Shown one piece after another: positions 36,942 through 45,431 of a DNA stretch of 64,000 nucleotides (positions within the stretch are counted from its first letter, which is position 1; each line of letters begins with the position of its first letter). The notes below the pieces were generated by a model. It did no database searches. It was not told the DNA's origin and was given only the letters and a program-made list of their open reading frames with translations. The translations under genes were made by a program, and so were the position numbers. Origin of the DNA: Bacteriovoracaceae bacterium (lineage in GTDB: Bacteria > Bdellovibrionota > Bacteriovoracia > Bacteriovoracales > Bacteriovoracaceae); contig JAONMX010000001.1 in assembly GCA_028378565.1 (NCBI GenBank), positions 62,001-126,000 of the forward strand, in the 5' to 3' direction.

Positions 36942-37346
36942 ATGAGTTACGGACTCGGAGCTTACAAGAAAACATCTATTCATACCGCCAGCAAAGAACA
37001 AATTCTTTTAATGCTGTATCAAGCTGCAATTAAGAATGTAAAAAAAGGAATGGATGCAATAGACAACAAAGAGATCGCCAAAAAAGGTGAGTTCATTGGG
37101 AAATTTCAAGATATTATAATCGAGCTTAACAATAGCTTAGATTTTGAAATTGGTGGTGAAGTTGCAAAAGAGCTATCTTCTCTTTACGACTTTATGCTTT
37201 ATTCAAGCACCCAAGCAAACATTAAAATAGACAAGGCCCCACTAGAAGCATGTCTTAATGTATTGAACACTCTTTATGAAGGCTGGACAGAAGCAATTAA
37301 AGAAATAAGAAAAGATAAAGCAAACAGTACTGAAGGTGAGGCTTAA
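36942..37346 (+). CDS. fliS: Flagellin export chaperone FliS
   Basis: Binds the flagellin C-terminus before export. It has 134 residues, all helical. Typical start region YKKTSIHTASKEQILLMLYQAAIKNVKKGMDAI, matching YxxxxxxTASPxxLLxMLYDGAI of FliS. TAGGAGG is the ribosome site, seven bases before the ATG. It is followed by a fliT-like gene separated by one base. Confidence 0.92.
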   Translation: MSYGLGAYKKTSIHTASKEQILLMLYQAAIKNVKKGMDAIDNKEIAKKGEFIGKFQDIIIELNNSLDFEIGGEVAKELSSLYDFMLYSSTQANIKIDKAPLEACLNVLNTLYEGWTEAIKEIRKDKANSTEGEA

Positions 37347-37347
37347 G

Positions 37348-37752
37348 ATGATTGATAGATGCATAGAATATATAATGATTCATACTGATATTTTCAATGC
37401 TATTGAGAAATCTACAAGAAACCTTCTAGATGCAATAAAAAGTGGAAATGTAGACTCAATTGAGCAACTTACAGACAATAGAGATCAGGTCATAAAACTG
37501 AGCGAAGAAGTTTACTCAAGAATTGAGTCCTTTATAAATAACCTTCCACAGGAAGAGTTAACAAAAGAAAATATTGAGCTTATTAAAGCGTGGTCATTTG
37601 ACTTCAGTGATCAGATAAATTTGATTCAAAAGCTTGATCAAGAAATAATTGATTCTTTAAATAATGAAAAGCAAGAGATTAGCAAAGAAATTGGCGAAAT
37701 TTATAAACTCAGTCAAAAATTCAAGGGCTATAATCTCAATAATTTAAAGTAA
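37348..37752 (+). CDS. FliT-like small helical protein
   Basis: It has 134 residues from the ATG at 37348 (GGTGAGG upstream; the alternative GTG at 37336 lies inside fliS). It is wholly helical, acidic, with heptad-like spacing (IEKSTRNLLDAIKSGNVDSIEQLTDNRDQVIKL). Position behind fliS and size suggest a FliT-type chaperone for FliD. Direct sequence identity is weak. Confidence 0.65.
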   Translation: MIDRCIEYIMIHTDIFNAIEKSTRNLLDAIKSGNVDSIEQLTDNRDQVIKLSEEVYSRIESFINNLPQEELTKENIELIKAWSFDFSDQINLIQKLDQEIIDSLNNEKQEISKEIGEIYKLSQKFKGYNLNNLK

Positions 37753-37937
37753 AATTACCTGTGTAATTAGTTCAACCAAATGTCATTTTGGCACCACACA
37801 AATTGACAAGAAGGGCACTTCCATGAGGTAATAGAGGTAGAATTGGAGTCAATGATTGACCCTTCACCAAAAAGATTCAGGAAGAACAATCATTTTCTCA
37901 AACATACATTTACTTTAAACCATGGAAGAGGTTAACA

Positions 37938-38606
37938 ATGAAGTCCCAAGGATGGAAGACAGAGGTAAAACTCTCAAAAAGTGAAAGTAAAATACCAGTC
38001 GTTGATGGTGTTCATTTACACTCAGTTTATAACCCAATTAAAGAAGCTGAATCTTTCGCCTCTCAAAACAAAGAACTTTTAACAAAGAAAAATACCGTCT
38101 TAATTTTTGGACTTGGCTTTGGCTATCATGTGAAAGAAGCTGAAGTTCAAATGAGAAAGAAGTTTGGTGATCAATACCTATTATGGGTTATTGAACCAAA
38201 CCTAGATGTTTACCAAGGAGCCTTAAAAGAAGGCCTTATCAAACCTAGCAAAAATCTACGTATTACATGCTGTTCTAGTGTTGAAAGTTTCTTTCAAGAT
38301 GTACCTTTAATGAACTATCTAAGCATGAGCCCTTCAGTTATACCTCACCCAGCAAGTTTCAACCTTTATAATAACTTTTTCAAAAGCTTCATGACATATA
38401 AAGCATCAAAACTCAGCAGTGAATATTCTAAGTTTGTAAAAGATGAAGAGCTTAGAAATTATCTTATTGCAGACCATGAAAACTCAAGCCTTGAGACAAT
38501 ATGGGAAGAAGTAAAACATAAAAACAAAATCACAAAGCACGACCTGTTACTACAGGGCCTTGAAGCTGTTATTACACAGAGAAAAGAAGAGGTTATAAAT
38601 GAATAA
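37938..38606 (+). CDS. Isolated Maf N-terminal-like domain protein
   Basis: It has 222 residues. Pieces match the N-terminal part of motility accessory factor (Maf) proteins used in flagellin glycosylation: HSVYNPIKEAESFA, TVLIFGLGFGYHVKEAE (a glycine-rich loop) and LLWVIEPNLDVYQGALKEG. The central DUF115 domain and C-terminal part of a full Maf (about 600 residues) are missing. GGAAGAGG lies before the ATG. It overlaps the next gene by eight bases. A part in flagellin modification is inferred from context. Confidence 0.6.
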   Translation: MKSQGWKTEVKLSKSESKIPVVDGVHLHSVYNPIKEAESFASQNKELLTKKNTVLIFGLGFGYHVKEAEVQMRKKFGDQYLLWVIEPNLDVYQGALKEGLIKPSKNLRITCCSSVESFFQDVPLMNYLSMSPSVIPHPASFNLYNNFFKSFMTYKASKLSSEYSKFVKDEELRNYLIADHENSSLETIWEEVKHKNKITKHDLLLQGLEAVITQRKEEVINE

Positions 38607-40251
38607 GATACTCATCGTTAATTTAAAAAGATTTGGTGACATTTATCAAAGTGCACATTTAATAAACTCACTTGCAAAAAATCATCCTGGCACAGAGATT
38701 CACATGTTGGTATATAAGGACTTTAAAAAAGCCGCAAGATCCCTAACCAATGTCACAAGTGTCTTAACAATTAATAAGAAAAAAATTGAGAGTTTCTATA
38801 AAAACGAACTCTACAGTAACGGTCTTGCGATCAATGAACTTAATGAAACGATGCTAAGTCTCTGCAAAGAAGAATGGACAGATGTTATAAACTATAGCAA
38901 TGACAAAGCATCTACATTTATCAGTACCTACATTGCCAACGAGACTGACTCAAAAATACATGGCGTCTACTTCAACAGCACCAACTCAGTCAGTTACTCA
39001 AATAACTGGGCCTGTTTTCTTAATGAAGTCCTTAGCGTAAAGGATTTCTCACCACTCTCTTATAATGAAGTATTTCACAGAATACTTAATTTAAGAAGTA
39101 TTGATCACGGTGACAAGATAAAATCAAACTCACAACATAATGAAACGGCAAAACAAAATTTTTTAAAACTGAAAGAAACCCTCAACAGCGAAAATCCATC
39201 AAAAGTAAAAATTGTCGGGATTCAGCTACTAACGAGCCAAGAAGATAAGAATATACCTTTTCAAACGATTACAGACTTTATTCGTTATGCAAAGGCCTCT
39301 AGTGAGATATGCCCAATACTACTTGTAGCACCTTCAGAAAAAGAAAAGGCGTTTGCAAATAGAATTAATGCTGAGTTTGATAATACTCTTGTCAGCGTTG
39401 AATGCGACCTTATTGCCCTACCTTCCGTTGTCGCCAACGTCGACGCTATTGTGACACCTGACACACTTATAAAACATGTCTCAGATCTTCTCTCTACTCC
39501 GGTTATTGAAGTATCACTTGGCTCTTCTCCAACATTCAAACAAGGTTCAAATAACTTGAACAGTCTCATATTAAGAGAAAAGAAATCTAATATAGGTGAA
39601 GCAATAAGTGCCAAAGACATTTATCAATCAACACTCTTACTTTTAAACAAAATCAGCAGTGAGGATTTCGATTTAAGCAACAACACACAATGCTACTTTA
39701 ATGATCAAGACGAATTCGGAAATTACATTGTTCCTTTAAACCAAACATTCGACTTTAATGAAGCTACCCGACTTATGTCTAGAGCATATCTTTCTGAACT
39801 CGAAAAAAACAATGATAAAGAAAAGATATTTAAAAATTTAAAGAACTCTTTTGATCAAACCCAATTAAACCTATGGCTGGAAAGAGAAAAGGTTGAGGTT
39901 AGCGAATGCACCAAGCTTTTGCTTCGAGCTCTTAGATCGTTAATCAGAACTCAAGAGAATCTTAAGAACGCACAACAGTTTGTAAATGACTTAGATGGAC
40001 TTCTTGGCTTTACATCTAGCAATTCACTTTCAGGTATGACAGTTCTGTACTTCAGAGGAATTATAGACAGCCTTGAAAACGATAACACAGAAGAAAATTT
40101 AAAAGGCATTGAAAGAGCTGTATATCAACTTAAAAACGACCTTCAAACATCCTTGCATATCATTCGAGATTTCGAAAAGTTCTATAGAGAGAGCAAAGGT
40201 GCAGATATAACAAAGAGACTTCAAAAAAACTTAGGTGGTAAAAATGTCTAA
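38599..40251 (+). CDS. GT9-family glycosyltransferase (heptosyltransferase-like)
   Basis: It has 550 residues. Begins ILIVNLKRFGDIYQSAHLINSLAKNHPG, the GT9 acceptor-side motif with (R)xGDxxxxxP-type loop, and IHMLVYKDF. The donor half shows VKIVGIQLLTSQEDKNIPF, ILLVAPSEKEKAFA and DAIVTPDTLIKHVSDLLSTPVIEVSLG (about 285-310). A C-terminal helical extension of about 180 residues goes beyond a usual GT9 protein (about 350). In E. coli GT9 includes WaaC/WaaF. Neighbours suggest a flagellar rather than LPS target, by inference. Confidence 0.72.
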   Translation: MNKILIVNLKRFGDIYQSAHLINSLAKNHPGTEIHMLVYKDFKKAARSLTNVTSVLTINKKKIESFYKNELYSNGLAINELNETMLSLCKEEWTDVINYSNDKASTFISTYIANETDSKIHGVYFNSTNSVSYSNNWACFLNEVLSVKDFSPLSYNEVFHRILNLRSIDHGDKIKSNSQHNETAKQNFLKLKETLNSENPSKVKIVGIQLLTSQEDKNIPFQTITDFIRYAKASSEICPILLVAPSEKEKAFANRINAEFDNTLVSVECDLIALPSVVANVDAIVTPDTLIKHVSDLLSTPVIEVSLGSSPTFKQGSNNLNSLILREKKSNIGEAISAKDIYQSTLLLLNKISSEDFDLSNNTQCYFNDQDEFGNYIVPLNQTFDFNEATRLMSRAYLSELEKNNDKEKIFKNLKNSFDQTQLNLWLEREKVEVSECTKLLLRALRSLIRTQENLKNAQQFVNDLDGLLGFTSSNSLSGMTVLYFRGIIDSLENDNTEENLKGIERAVYQLKNDLQTSLHIIRDFEKFYRESKGADITKRLQKNLGGKNV

Positions 40252-40411
40252 TCAGGACTTTACGAAACTTATAGAAGACGTAGACAAAATGGTAACAGCT
40301 GCAAGTGAACAGTTTGCAAATAATGGAAAACTTGAAAATGATAGCATCAAGACACTCCTAATAGCTTCTTTACTAGAGGAGGAATTTGGTAATGGACAAG
40401 AAAGTAACTAA
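40244..40411 (+). CDS. Small acidic protein between GT9 genes (55 aa)
   Basis: ATG at 40244 overlaps the end of the first GT9 gene; the frame ends in TAA at 40411, 20 bases into the second GT9 gene. TTAGGTGG lies nearby upstream. The peptide is helical and acidic (MSNQDFTKLIEDVDKMVTAA; LIASLLEEEFGN). No family recognised. Its last codons include AGGAGG, the ribosome site of the next gene. This makes translational coupling likely. Confidence 0.6.
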   Translation: MSNQDFTKLIEDVDKMVTAASEQFANNGKLENDSIKTLLIASLLEEEFGNGQESN

Positions 40412-42050
40412 AACTTTTTGCTTTATTCAAATTACAAGACTTGGTGACCTTATACAAACTTGCCAAGTTGCAAAAGAACTAAGGGCACAGAGGCCTGAAC
40501 TCAGACTCGTCCTGGTTGCTCGTAAACAGTTCGCCGCTCCTCTCGAGTTTCTTTTAAAAGATCTCTTCGATAAAGTTTATAACTTAGACTTCAAGAACAA
40601 TGTTAACAAAGCAACAGAGCTTAGCTCTATTGATCAATACATTACAAGTTTTGTTAGTGACGTTAATCAAGAAAAAATCGATGTCAGTATTAACTTTAGC
40701 TATAGCAAATCTTCAAACTATCTTCACACACTTCTAGACTCAAGATATAAACTAGGTCCTATTCAAAACGATCAAAATCAAACCGATATTTTTGATCCAT
40801 GGTCTACAATTGTTCAGGCCAACGTAATGAGAGGCCCTTTTAATCCATTCAACTTAGTGGATATTTATAAAAGAGTTGTAGGAGTAGATCAGCTAACACC
40901 TGAAACATTTGAACTTAAAGAAAAAAGTATTATATCAATACATCCATTTGCCAGCAGTGAGCGTAAAAGCTGGTCTATTAAAAAGTGGAAGGAAGTCGTT
41001 ATAAAGGTCCTTAGGGCCAACACTGAAATAAGTATTAATATCGTAGGTGCTAAAAACGAAGCACATCTTGCTAAAGAATTATTTGATGACCCTGTTATCA
41101 AGTTTTTTGAAGATCGAATTAAAAACCTAGTGGGAAAAACTTCTATTGAAGAACTATTTGTATACTTACAGAACTCCAGTCACTTTCTAGGTCACGATAG
41201 CATGACAGGACATCTTGCAAAGCTCGCAAATTGCCCAACGCTAACGGTTTCACTTGGCACAGTTAGACCACAAGAAACAACACCATATGGTCACCACAGT
41301 TATAACATTGTACCAAAAACAAAGTGCTTTCCATGTTTTCCTGATGAAACTTGCCCTAATTACAAATGTCATTCGGATATAAGCTATCAGGCAACATCAC
41401 AAATTGTTAACATGTTTATTAATAATGAAGACATTAATGAAAAAAGCTTGGCTGAGAATGTAAACCTATTTCACCTAAATGGTATTGAAGTATTTAAATC
41501 TGAATTCACATCCGCCAACTTCTTCAACCTAAAGCAAGTAAGTGCGAACCCATCAGATGCCAAAAGTATCATTCGATTATTGCTAAGAATAATTTACTTA
41601 TACAAGTTTTCTGAAATAGAAGAGGATGTAAAATTTCCAAAGCTTACTCAAGATTCCTATTCACAACTATATGCATCCCTCGAGGGAGTCCAGCATCTAT
41701 ATGAACTTAGCGAATTTGGTAAAAAATATTCAAAGGACGTCATATTAGAACTTGCAAAAGACAGTCCCTCTATCAACTTAATTAAAAAACTAACTGCGAA
41801 AATTGATGAGATAGATAAGCTTCAAGAGATGGTACTCCAACCATTCCCACTACTAACTCCATACGTAGAATTTTTCCAGGTTATGAAAGGAAATTTAAAA
41901 GGAAACAATCTTGTTGAGTTATCAGAAAGTAATTACATTCTCTACAATGATTACTCAGTCTTAACATCTACTTTAAATGATTTATTAACAAAAATTTTGT
42001 CTGAACATAAGATTAATAAAAAGACTTTAACCAATGAAGCTAAGGAATAG
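40392..42050 (+). CDS. GT9-family glycosyltransferase with Cys cluster
   Basis: It has 552 residues from the ATG at 40392; AGGAGG sits about eight bases upstream, whereas the TTG at 40386 is too near it. The start FCFIQITRLGDLIQTCQVAKEL is a GT9 signature. The donor site reads ISIHPFASSERKSWSIKKWKEVV, INIVGAKNEA and SSHFLGHDSMTGHLAKLANCPTLTVSLG. Four Cys follow at residues 312, 315, 321 and 326, a likely metal-binding finger near the donor site. A C-terminal helical extension (about 350-552) mirrors the first GT9 protein, so the two may be paralogues or partners. Confidence 0.8.
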   Translation: MDKKVTKTFCFIQITRLGDLIQTCQVAKELRAQRPELRLVLVARKQFAAPLEFLLKDLFDKVYNLDFKNNVNKATELSSIDQYITSFVSDVNQEKIDVSINFSYSKSSNYLHTLLDSRYKLGPIQNDQNQTDIFDPWSTIVQANVMRGPFNPFNLVDIYKRVVGVDQLTPETFELKEKSIISIHPFASSERKSWSIKKWKEVVIKVLRANTEISINIVGAKNEAHLAKELFDDPVIKFFEDRIKNLVGKTSIEELFVYLQNSSHFLGHDSMTGHLAKLANCPTLTVSLGTVRPQETTPYGHHSYNIVPKTKCFPCFPDETCPNYKCHSDISYQATSQIVNMFINNEDINEKSLAENVNLFHLNGIEVFKSEFTSANFFNLKQVSANPSDAKSIIRLLLRIIYLYKFSEIEEDVKFPKLTQDSYSQLYASLEGVQHLYELSEFGKKYSKDVILELAKDSPSINLIKKLTAKIDEIDKLQEMVLQPFPLLTPYVEFFQVMKGNLKGNNLVELSESNYILYNDYSVLTSTLNDLLTKILSEHKINKKTLTNEAKE

Positions 42051-42052
42051 CT

Positions 42053-42664
42053 ATGAACTTATCGATTAACAAAAGACTTATTGAAATCAAACTAGAAGAA
42101 GATACTACTGTCCTAGATCTTATAAATGCCCAATACCTAGAATCTAAAGAAAAGGTTGTCACAGAGGTAATACTAGACGGAGAAAAATTCTTCTTAGATG
42201 ATGAAAACAATTTTGCCAACACACTCGTTAAAGATATTGGTGATATTGATCTATCTGTAAAAACATCCATGGAGCTTGCCAACGAAGCCCTAGATAGTTG
42301 TAACAGCTATATTGATACTGTTATTGCTTCCATTGACCAACTGACTGCATCTTATCAGCAAGGAGATCAGCAGCTTGCAAACGCACAATTCGCAGAAGCT
42401 ATTGAGATTTTTGATCTATTTGTCCAGCTAATCACTGGTATTCATAAGACTTTTAAGCGAAATGTAGTTAATTTATCGGAGCAAACACCCATTGTTCAAA
42501 AGCTTGAAATTCACCTATTTTCAATCATAAAAGCACTTCTACCAGCTAAGGAAAAAGAGGACATCATCATGCTTTGTGACTTGCTTGAGTACGAACTGAA
42601 AGATAACCTAACACAATGGAAAATTCAGGCAATTCCGGCATTGAAGAAACTAAGCCAGTATTAA
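42053..42664 (+). CDS. Flagellar-operon protein, unknown
   Basis: No family recognised. It has 203 residues. The first 65 residues look like a small beta domain (LIEIKLEEDTTVLDLINAQ, VTEVILDGEKFFLDD), the rest is helical (MELANEALDSCNSYIDTVIASIDQL; AIEIFDLFVQLITGIHKTFK). It starts three bases after the GT9 stop, so it belongs to the same transcript. It is probably cytoplasmic. Confidence 0.6.
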   Translation: MNLSINKRLIEIKLEEDTTVLDLINAQYLESKEKVVTEVILDGEKFFLDDENNFANTLVKDIGDIDLSVKTSMELANEALDSCNSYIDTVIASIDQLTASYQQGDQQLANAQFAEAIEIFDLFVQLITGIHKTFKRNVVNLSEQTPIVQKLEIHLFSIIKALLPAKEKEDIIMLCDLLEYELKDNLTQWKIQAIPALKKLSQY

Positions 42665-44154
42665 ATAATAATACTTATTTTAATTATATATATGACTCTT
42701 TAAAAAGTTTTGATGAATCATTTGAGTCATCAAAGCTTTTTAGAACGAGCAAGAAGTTCTCTAGTGTCTTCAACTCAAACACAGATAACTATAATAAAAA
42801 TTTAGACAAGTTAAGAAGATCCCTCTATCAAGAAATTAATAACAACCTACAAACAATTCAAACATTGCCATCATTTCTTATAAACACTCATCCTTTTGAT
42901 TTATATGATAGTTGTCAGATTATTTCTCATGCAAAAGGCTCTCAAACAGCTCAGTCGTTTTATTCAATCAAAAACTCAGGTTCAGGTTCAGATTTCATGA
43001 AGGCGGACATATTTGTAAGCCTTTACAAGAATATCAAAAAGTCTAAGCATAAAATATTCAACCAATCACAACTTAATCGAAGCGAGATTATCCCCTTGGG
43101 ACAATTTTTAGCAAAAGAATTCACAACTTCACTTCATAATATAATTTTAATTGTTGGGAGAAATGAATTTCTCCCTCCTGAAAAAATAGAACTAGATAAC
43201 TTCAACACTTTGATAGAGAGCTTAAACCCATTATTCAACGGTCTTCTAAGCAGAGGTCAGATCAATGAAAAAATTGAAAATTTAATCTCAATTCTGGATA
43301 TGTTCCCAATGCCCGTTGCTATTTTCAGTAATAATGGAAACTTAATATTTCATAATACTGAATATGAAAATTCACACAAGGGCGATACACTTAAACCAAA
43401 TCTTTCTGAAAAACTTTACCACCTTAGCGGAGGAAACAAATTAAAAGTATATTTTACAATATCTACAGAAGATGCAGATATATATCACTACCAAAGAGTC
43501 TCACTTCTGGGTGAGCTGCTAAATACTTTAAGACATGAACTAAGTAATCCGATGTTTGGAATTCAACTTGCATCTGATCTTTTACAAAACGAAATTGAAG
43601 ACTTAGAAATAAAAGAAACTATTTCTGATATAAATACATACAGCAGTCGCTGCCAAGAAATCATTCAAAACTTTAGTACTCTTTACAGAGATGAAAACAA
43701 TGTTGAAACGATTGATGTCAACACACTCTTAAGTGAGGCACTATTGCTTGCAAAATCTGAGACGAGGGGGATTCCGCTAGAAAAGGATTTCCCTTCTGTA
43801 AATGAAATATTTTTAAAAACAAATCCAACCTGGCTAACCCAAATATTATTTAATCTCGTTGTAAACTCTAGTCATGCGATTAGATCAAAAACAAATGATC
43901 TCATAAATCAAAAAATTAAAGTTCAAGCTTATGCTGAAAACAACTATTTATTCATCAAAGTAAAAGATTCTGGGCCAGGAATATCAGAAGAAATAAAAAG
44001 TACTATATTCAAGCCATTTTTCACCACCAAAAGTAAAGGTACAGGGTTAGGCCTGTCTATATGTTCAAGTCTAATTAGAAAACTTGGCGGTACAATCAAA
44101 ATAAGCGATGATAGTGAAATGAAAACTTGTTTAGAAGTAATTTTACCATTTTAA
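42616..44154 (+). CDS. Soluble sensor histidine kinase
   Basis: It has 512 residues, no membrane segment. A PAS-like stretch lies near 222-260 (LDMFPMPVAIFSNNGNLIFHNTEYENS). HisKA has the phospho-acceptor His307 in LNTLRHELSNPMFGIQLASD. HATPase has N box QILFNLVVNSSHAI, G1 VKDSGPGIS, F box FKPFFTTKSKG and G2 GTGLGLSICSSL. It starts inside the previous gene (49-base overlap). A response regulator follows two bases after its stop. The signal is unknown. Confidence 0.88.
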   Translation: MENSGNSGIEETKPVLNNNTYFNYIYDSLKSFDESFESSKLFRTSKKFSSVFNSNTDNYNKNLDKLRRSLYQEINNNLQTIQTLPSFLINTHPFDLYDSCQIISHAKGSQTAQSFYSIKNSGSGSDFMKADIFVSLYKNIKKSKHKIFNQSQLNRSEIIPLGQFLAKEFTTSLHNIILIVGRNEFLPPEKIELDNFNTLIESLNPLFNGLLSRGQINEKIENLISILDMFPMPVAIFSNNGNLIFHNTEYENSHKGDTLKPNLSEKLYHLSGGNKLKVYFTISTEDADIYHYQRVSLLGELLNTLRHELSNPMFGIQLASDLLQNEIEDLEIKETISDINTYSSRCQEIIQNFSTLYRDENNVETIDVNTLLSEALLLAKSETRGIPLEKDFPSVNEIFLKTNPTWLTQILFNLVVNSSHAIRSKTNDLINQKIKVQAYAENNYLFIKVKDSGPGISEEIKSTIFKPFFTTKSKGTGLGLSICSSLIRKLGGTIKISDDSEMKTCLEVILPF

Positions 44155-44156
44155 AT

Positions 44157-44516
44157 ATGAAAGTATTAATCGTTGAAGACGAACTACTTATTCAAAAGAG
44201 CTTGAAAAAGCTTATCGAAAAGCGTGGTGTAGAGGTGCTTGTAGAGAGCGCGGGGCGTAATGCGATTGAAACCATAAAGTCTAATGATTTTGACAGGATA
44301 ATCTGTGATCTTATGTTGCAAGATATTACAGGATTTGATGTTATAGAAGAGTCAAAAAATAAATTTACAGCAGAAGAGATTGGCAAAAAGTTTGTCATCA
44401 TGACTGCCTACAGCTCTAGTCAAGTTCTAGAAAAAGCATCACAATATGGCTGTAGGGTTTTAAGTAAACCTTTTGATAATATTCAACAAGCAATAGACAT
44501 CTTTTTAGATATTTGA
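44157..44516 (+). CDS. Single-domain response regulator
   Basis: It has 119 residues from the ATG at 44157 (the in-frame ATG at 44127 lies inside the kinase gene). Receiver domain only: acidic pair in LIVEDE, phospho-Asp51 in IICDLMLQD, Thr in FVIMTAYSS and Lys in VLSKPFDN. There is no output domain, so it acts by binding other proteins, like CheY or Spo0F. Its partner is the kinase directly upstream. Confidence 0.88.
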   Translation: MKVLIVEDELLIQKSLKKLIEKRGVEVLVESAGRNAIETIKSNDFDRIICDLMLQDITGFDVIEESKNKFTAEEIGKKFVIMTAYSSSQVLEKASQYGCRVLSKPFDNIQQAIDIFLDI

Positions 44517-44522
44517 GTTCAT

Positions 44523-45431
44523 ATGAAAAAAAAATTGAGTATAAAAAATGTAGGAATTGTACTTAAACCGAAAAGAACACCGGAGTTTCGAAATATTGTT
44601 CCTAATATTTGTAGATGGTTAATCAAAAGAAAAGTACAAATTAATTTTCTTGAAAGTGATGAAGAAAGAGCTTCAAAGTTTCTTGGTGCTGAGTTTAATA
44701 AAGTTAAATTTTTAGATCATAAGCATTTCTTAAAAGATAATGATCTTATTATAACACTTGGTGGAGATGGAACTTTTATTGGTATCGCAAGAAAGTGTAC
44801 AAAAGATTCTCCTCCGATCTTTGGAATAAACCTTGGTAGACTTGGATTTATTACGGAATTTTCAAAAACTGAGTATTTCGACTACCTAGAGGATATCTTT
44901 AAAAGTAAATCTAACCTAAAGGTTATAAATTTATACAAAGTAGAAGTGAGAAGAGATACAAAAATAATAGGGAAGTCGTTCTTTATAAATGATGCTGTTA
45001 TCAATAAAAATGAAATCAGCCGAATGCTCTCATTAACAGTAGAAAACAAAGACGATATGATTTACAGAATTAGCGGTGATGGTCTTATCGTAAGTAGCCC
45101 AATAGGTTCAACTGCTTATAGTTTAGCGGCCGGTGGTCCAATAATTCATCCCGATGTAAATGGACTTGTTCTTACTCCAATATGCCCTCACTCACTCAAC
45201 CATAGACCACTCGTACTTAGCGATAAGGAAAGTATCTCAATCAAGGTTCCTAAAAACAGTGATAACGTAATATTAACTTTAGATGGACAAGAGGCAATAG
45301 CCCTTGAGTCAAGAGACCTTATTACTATTACAAGAAGCAAAACAAGAAAAGCCAAAATGATATTAAACCCAAATCGTACTTACTTTGAAGTTCTTAAAGA
45401 AAAATTCACACACGGAAAAAGAGAGTTCTAA
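44523..45431 (+). CDS. nadK: NAD kinase NadK
   Basis: Phosphorylates NAD to NADP. It has 302 residues. GGDGT motif in LIITLGGDGTFIGIAR (about 76-84), INLGRLGFITEF, the C-terminal GDGLIVSSPIGSTAYSLAAGGP and LTPICPHSLNHRPLV. It starts six bases after the response-regulator stop and ends overlapping recN by one base. Confidence 0.95.
   Translation: MKKKLSIKNVGIVLKPKRTPEFRNIVPNICRWLIKRKVQINFLESDEERASKFLGAEFNKVKFLDHKHFLKDNDLIITLGGDGTFIGIARKCTKDSPPIFGINLGRLGFITEFSKTEYFDYLEDIFKSKSNLKVINLYKVEVRRDTKIIGKSFFINDAVINKNEISRMLSLTVENKDDMIYRISGDGLIVSSPIGSTAYSLAAGGPIIHPDVNGLVLTPICPHSLNHRPLVLSDKESISIKVPKNSDNVILTLDGQEAIALESRDLITITRSKTRKAKMILNPNRTYFEVLKEKFTHGKREF

Noticed and set aside
37780..37810. Possible sigma-54 promoter (TTTGGCACC) before the Maf-like gene.
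   Set aside because: No GC at the required ten-base distance from GG; the -12 element is missing.
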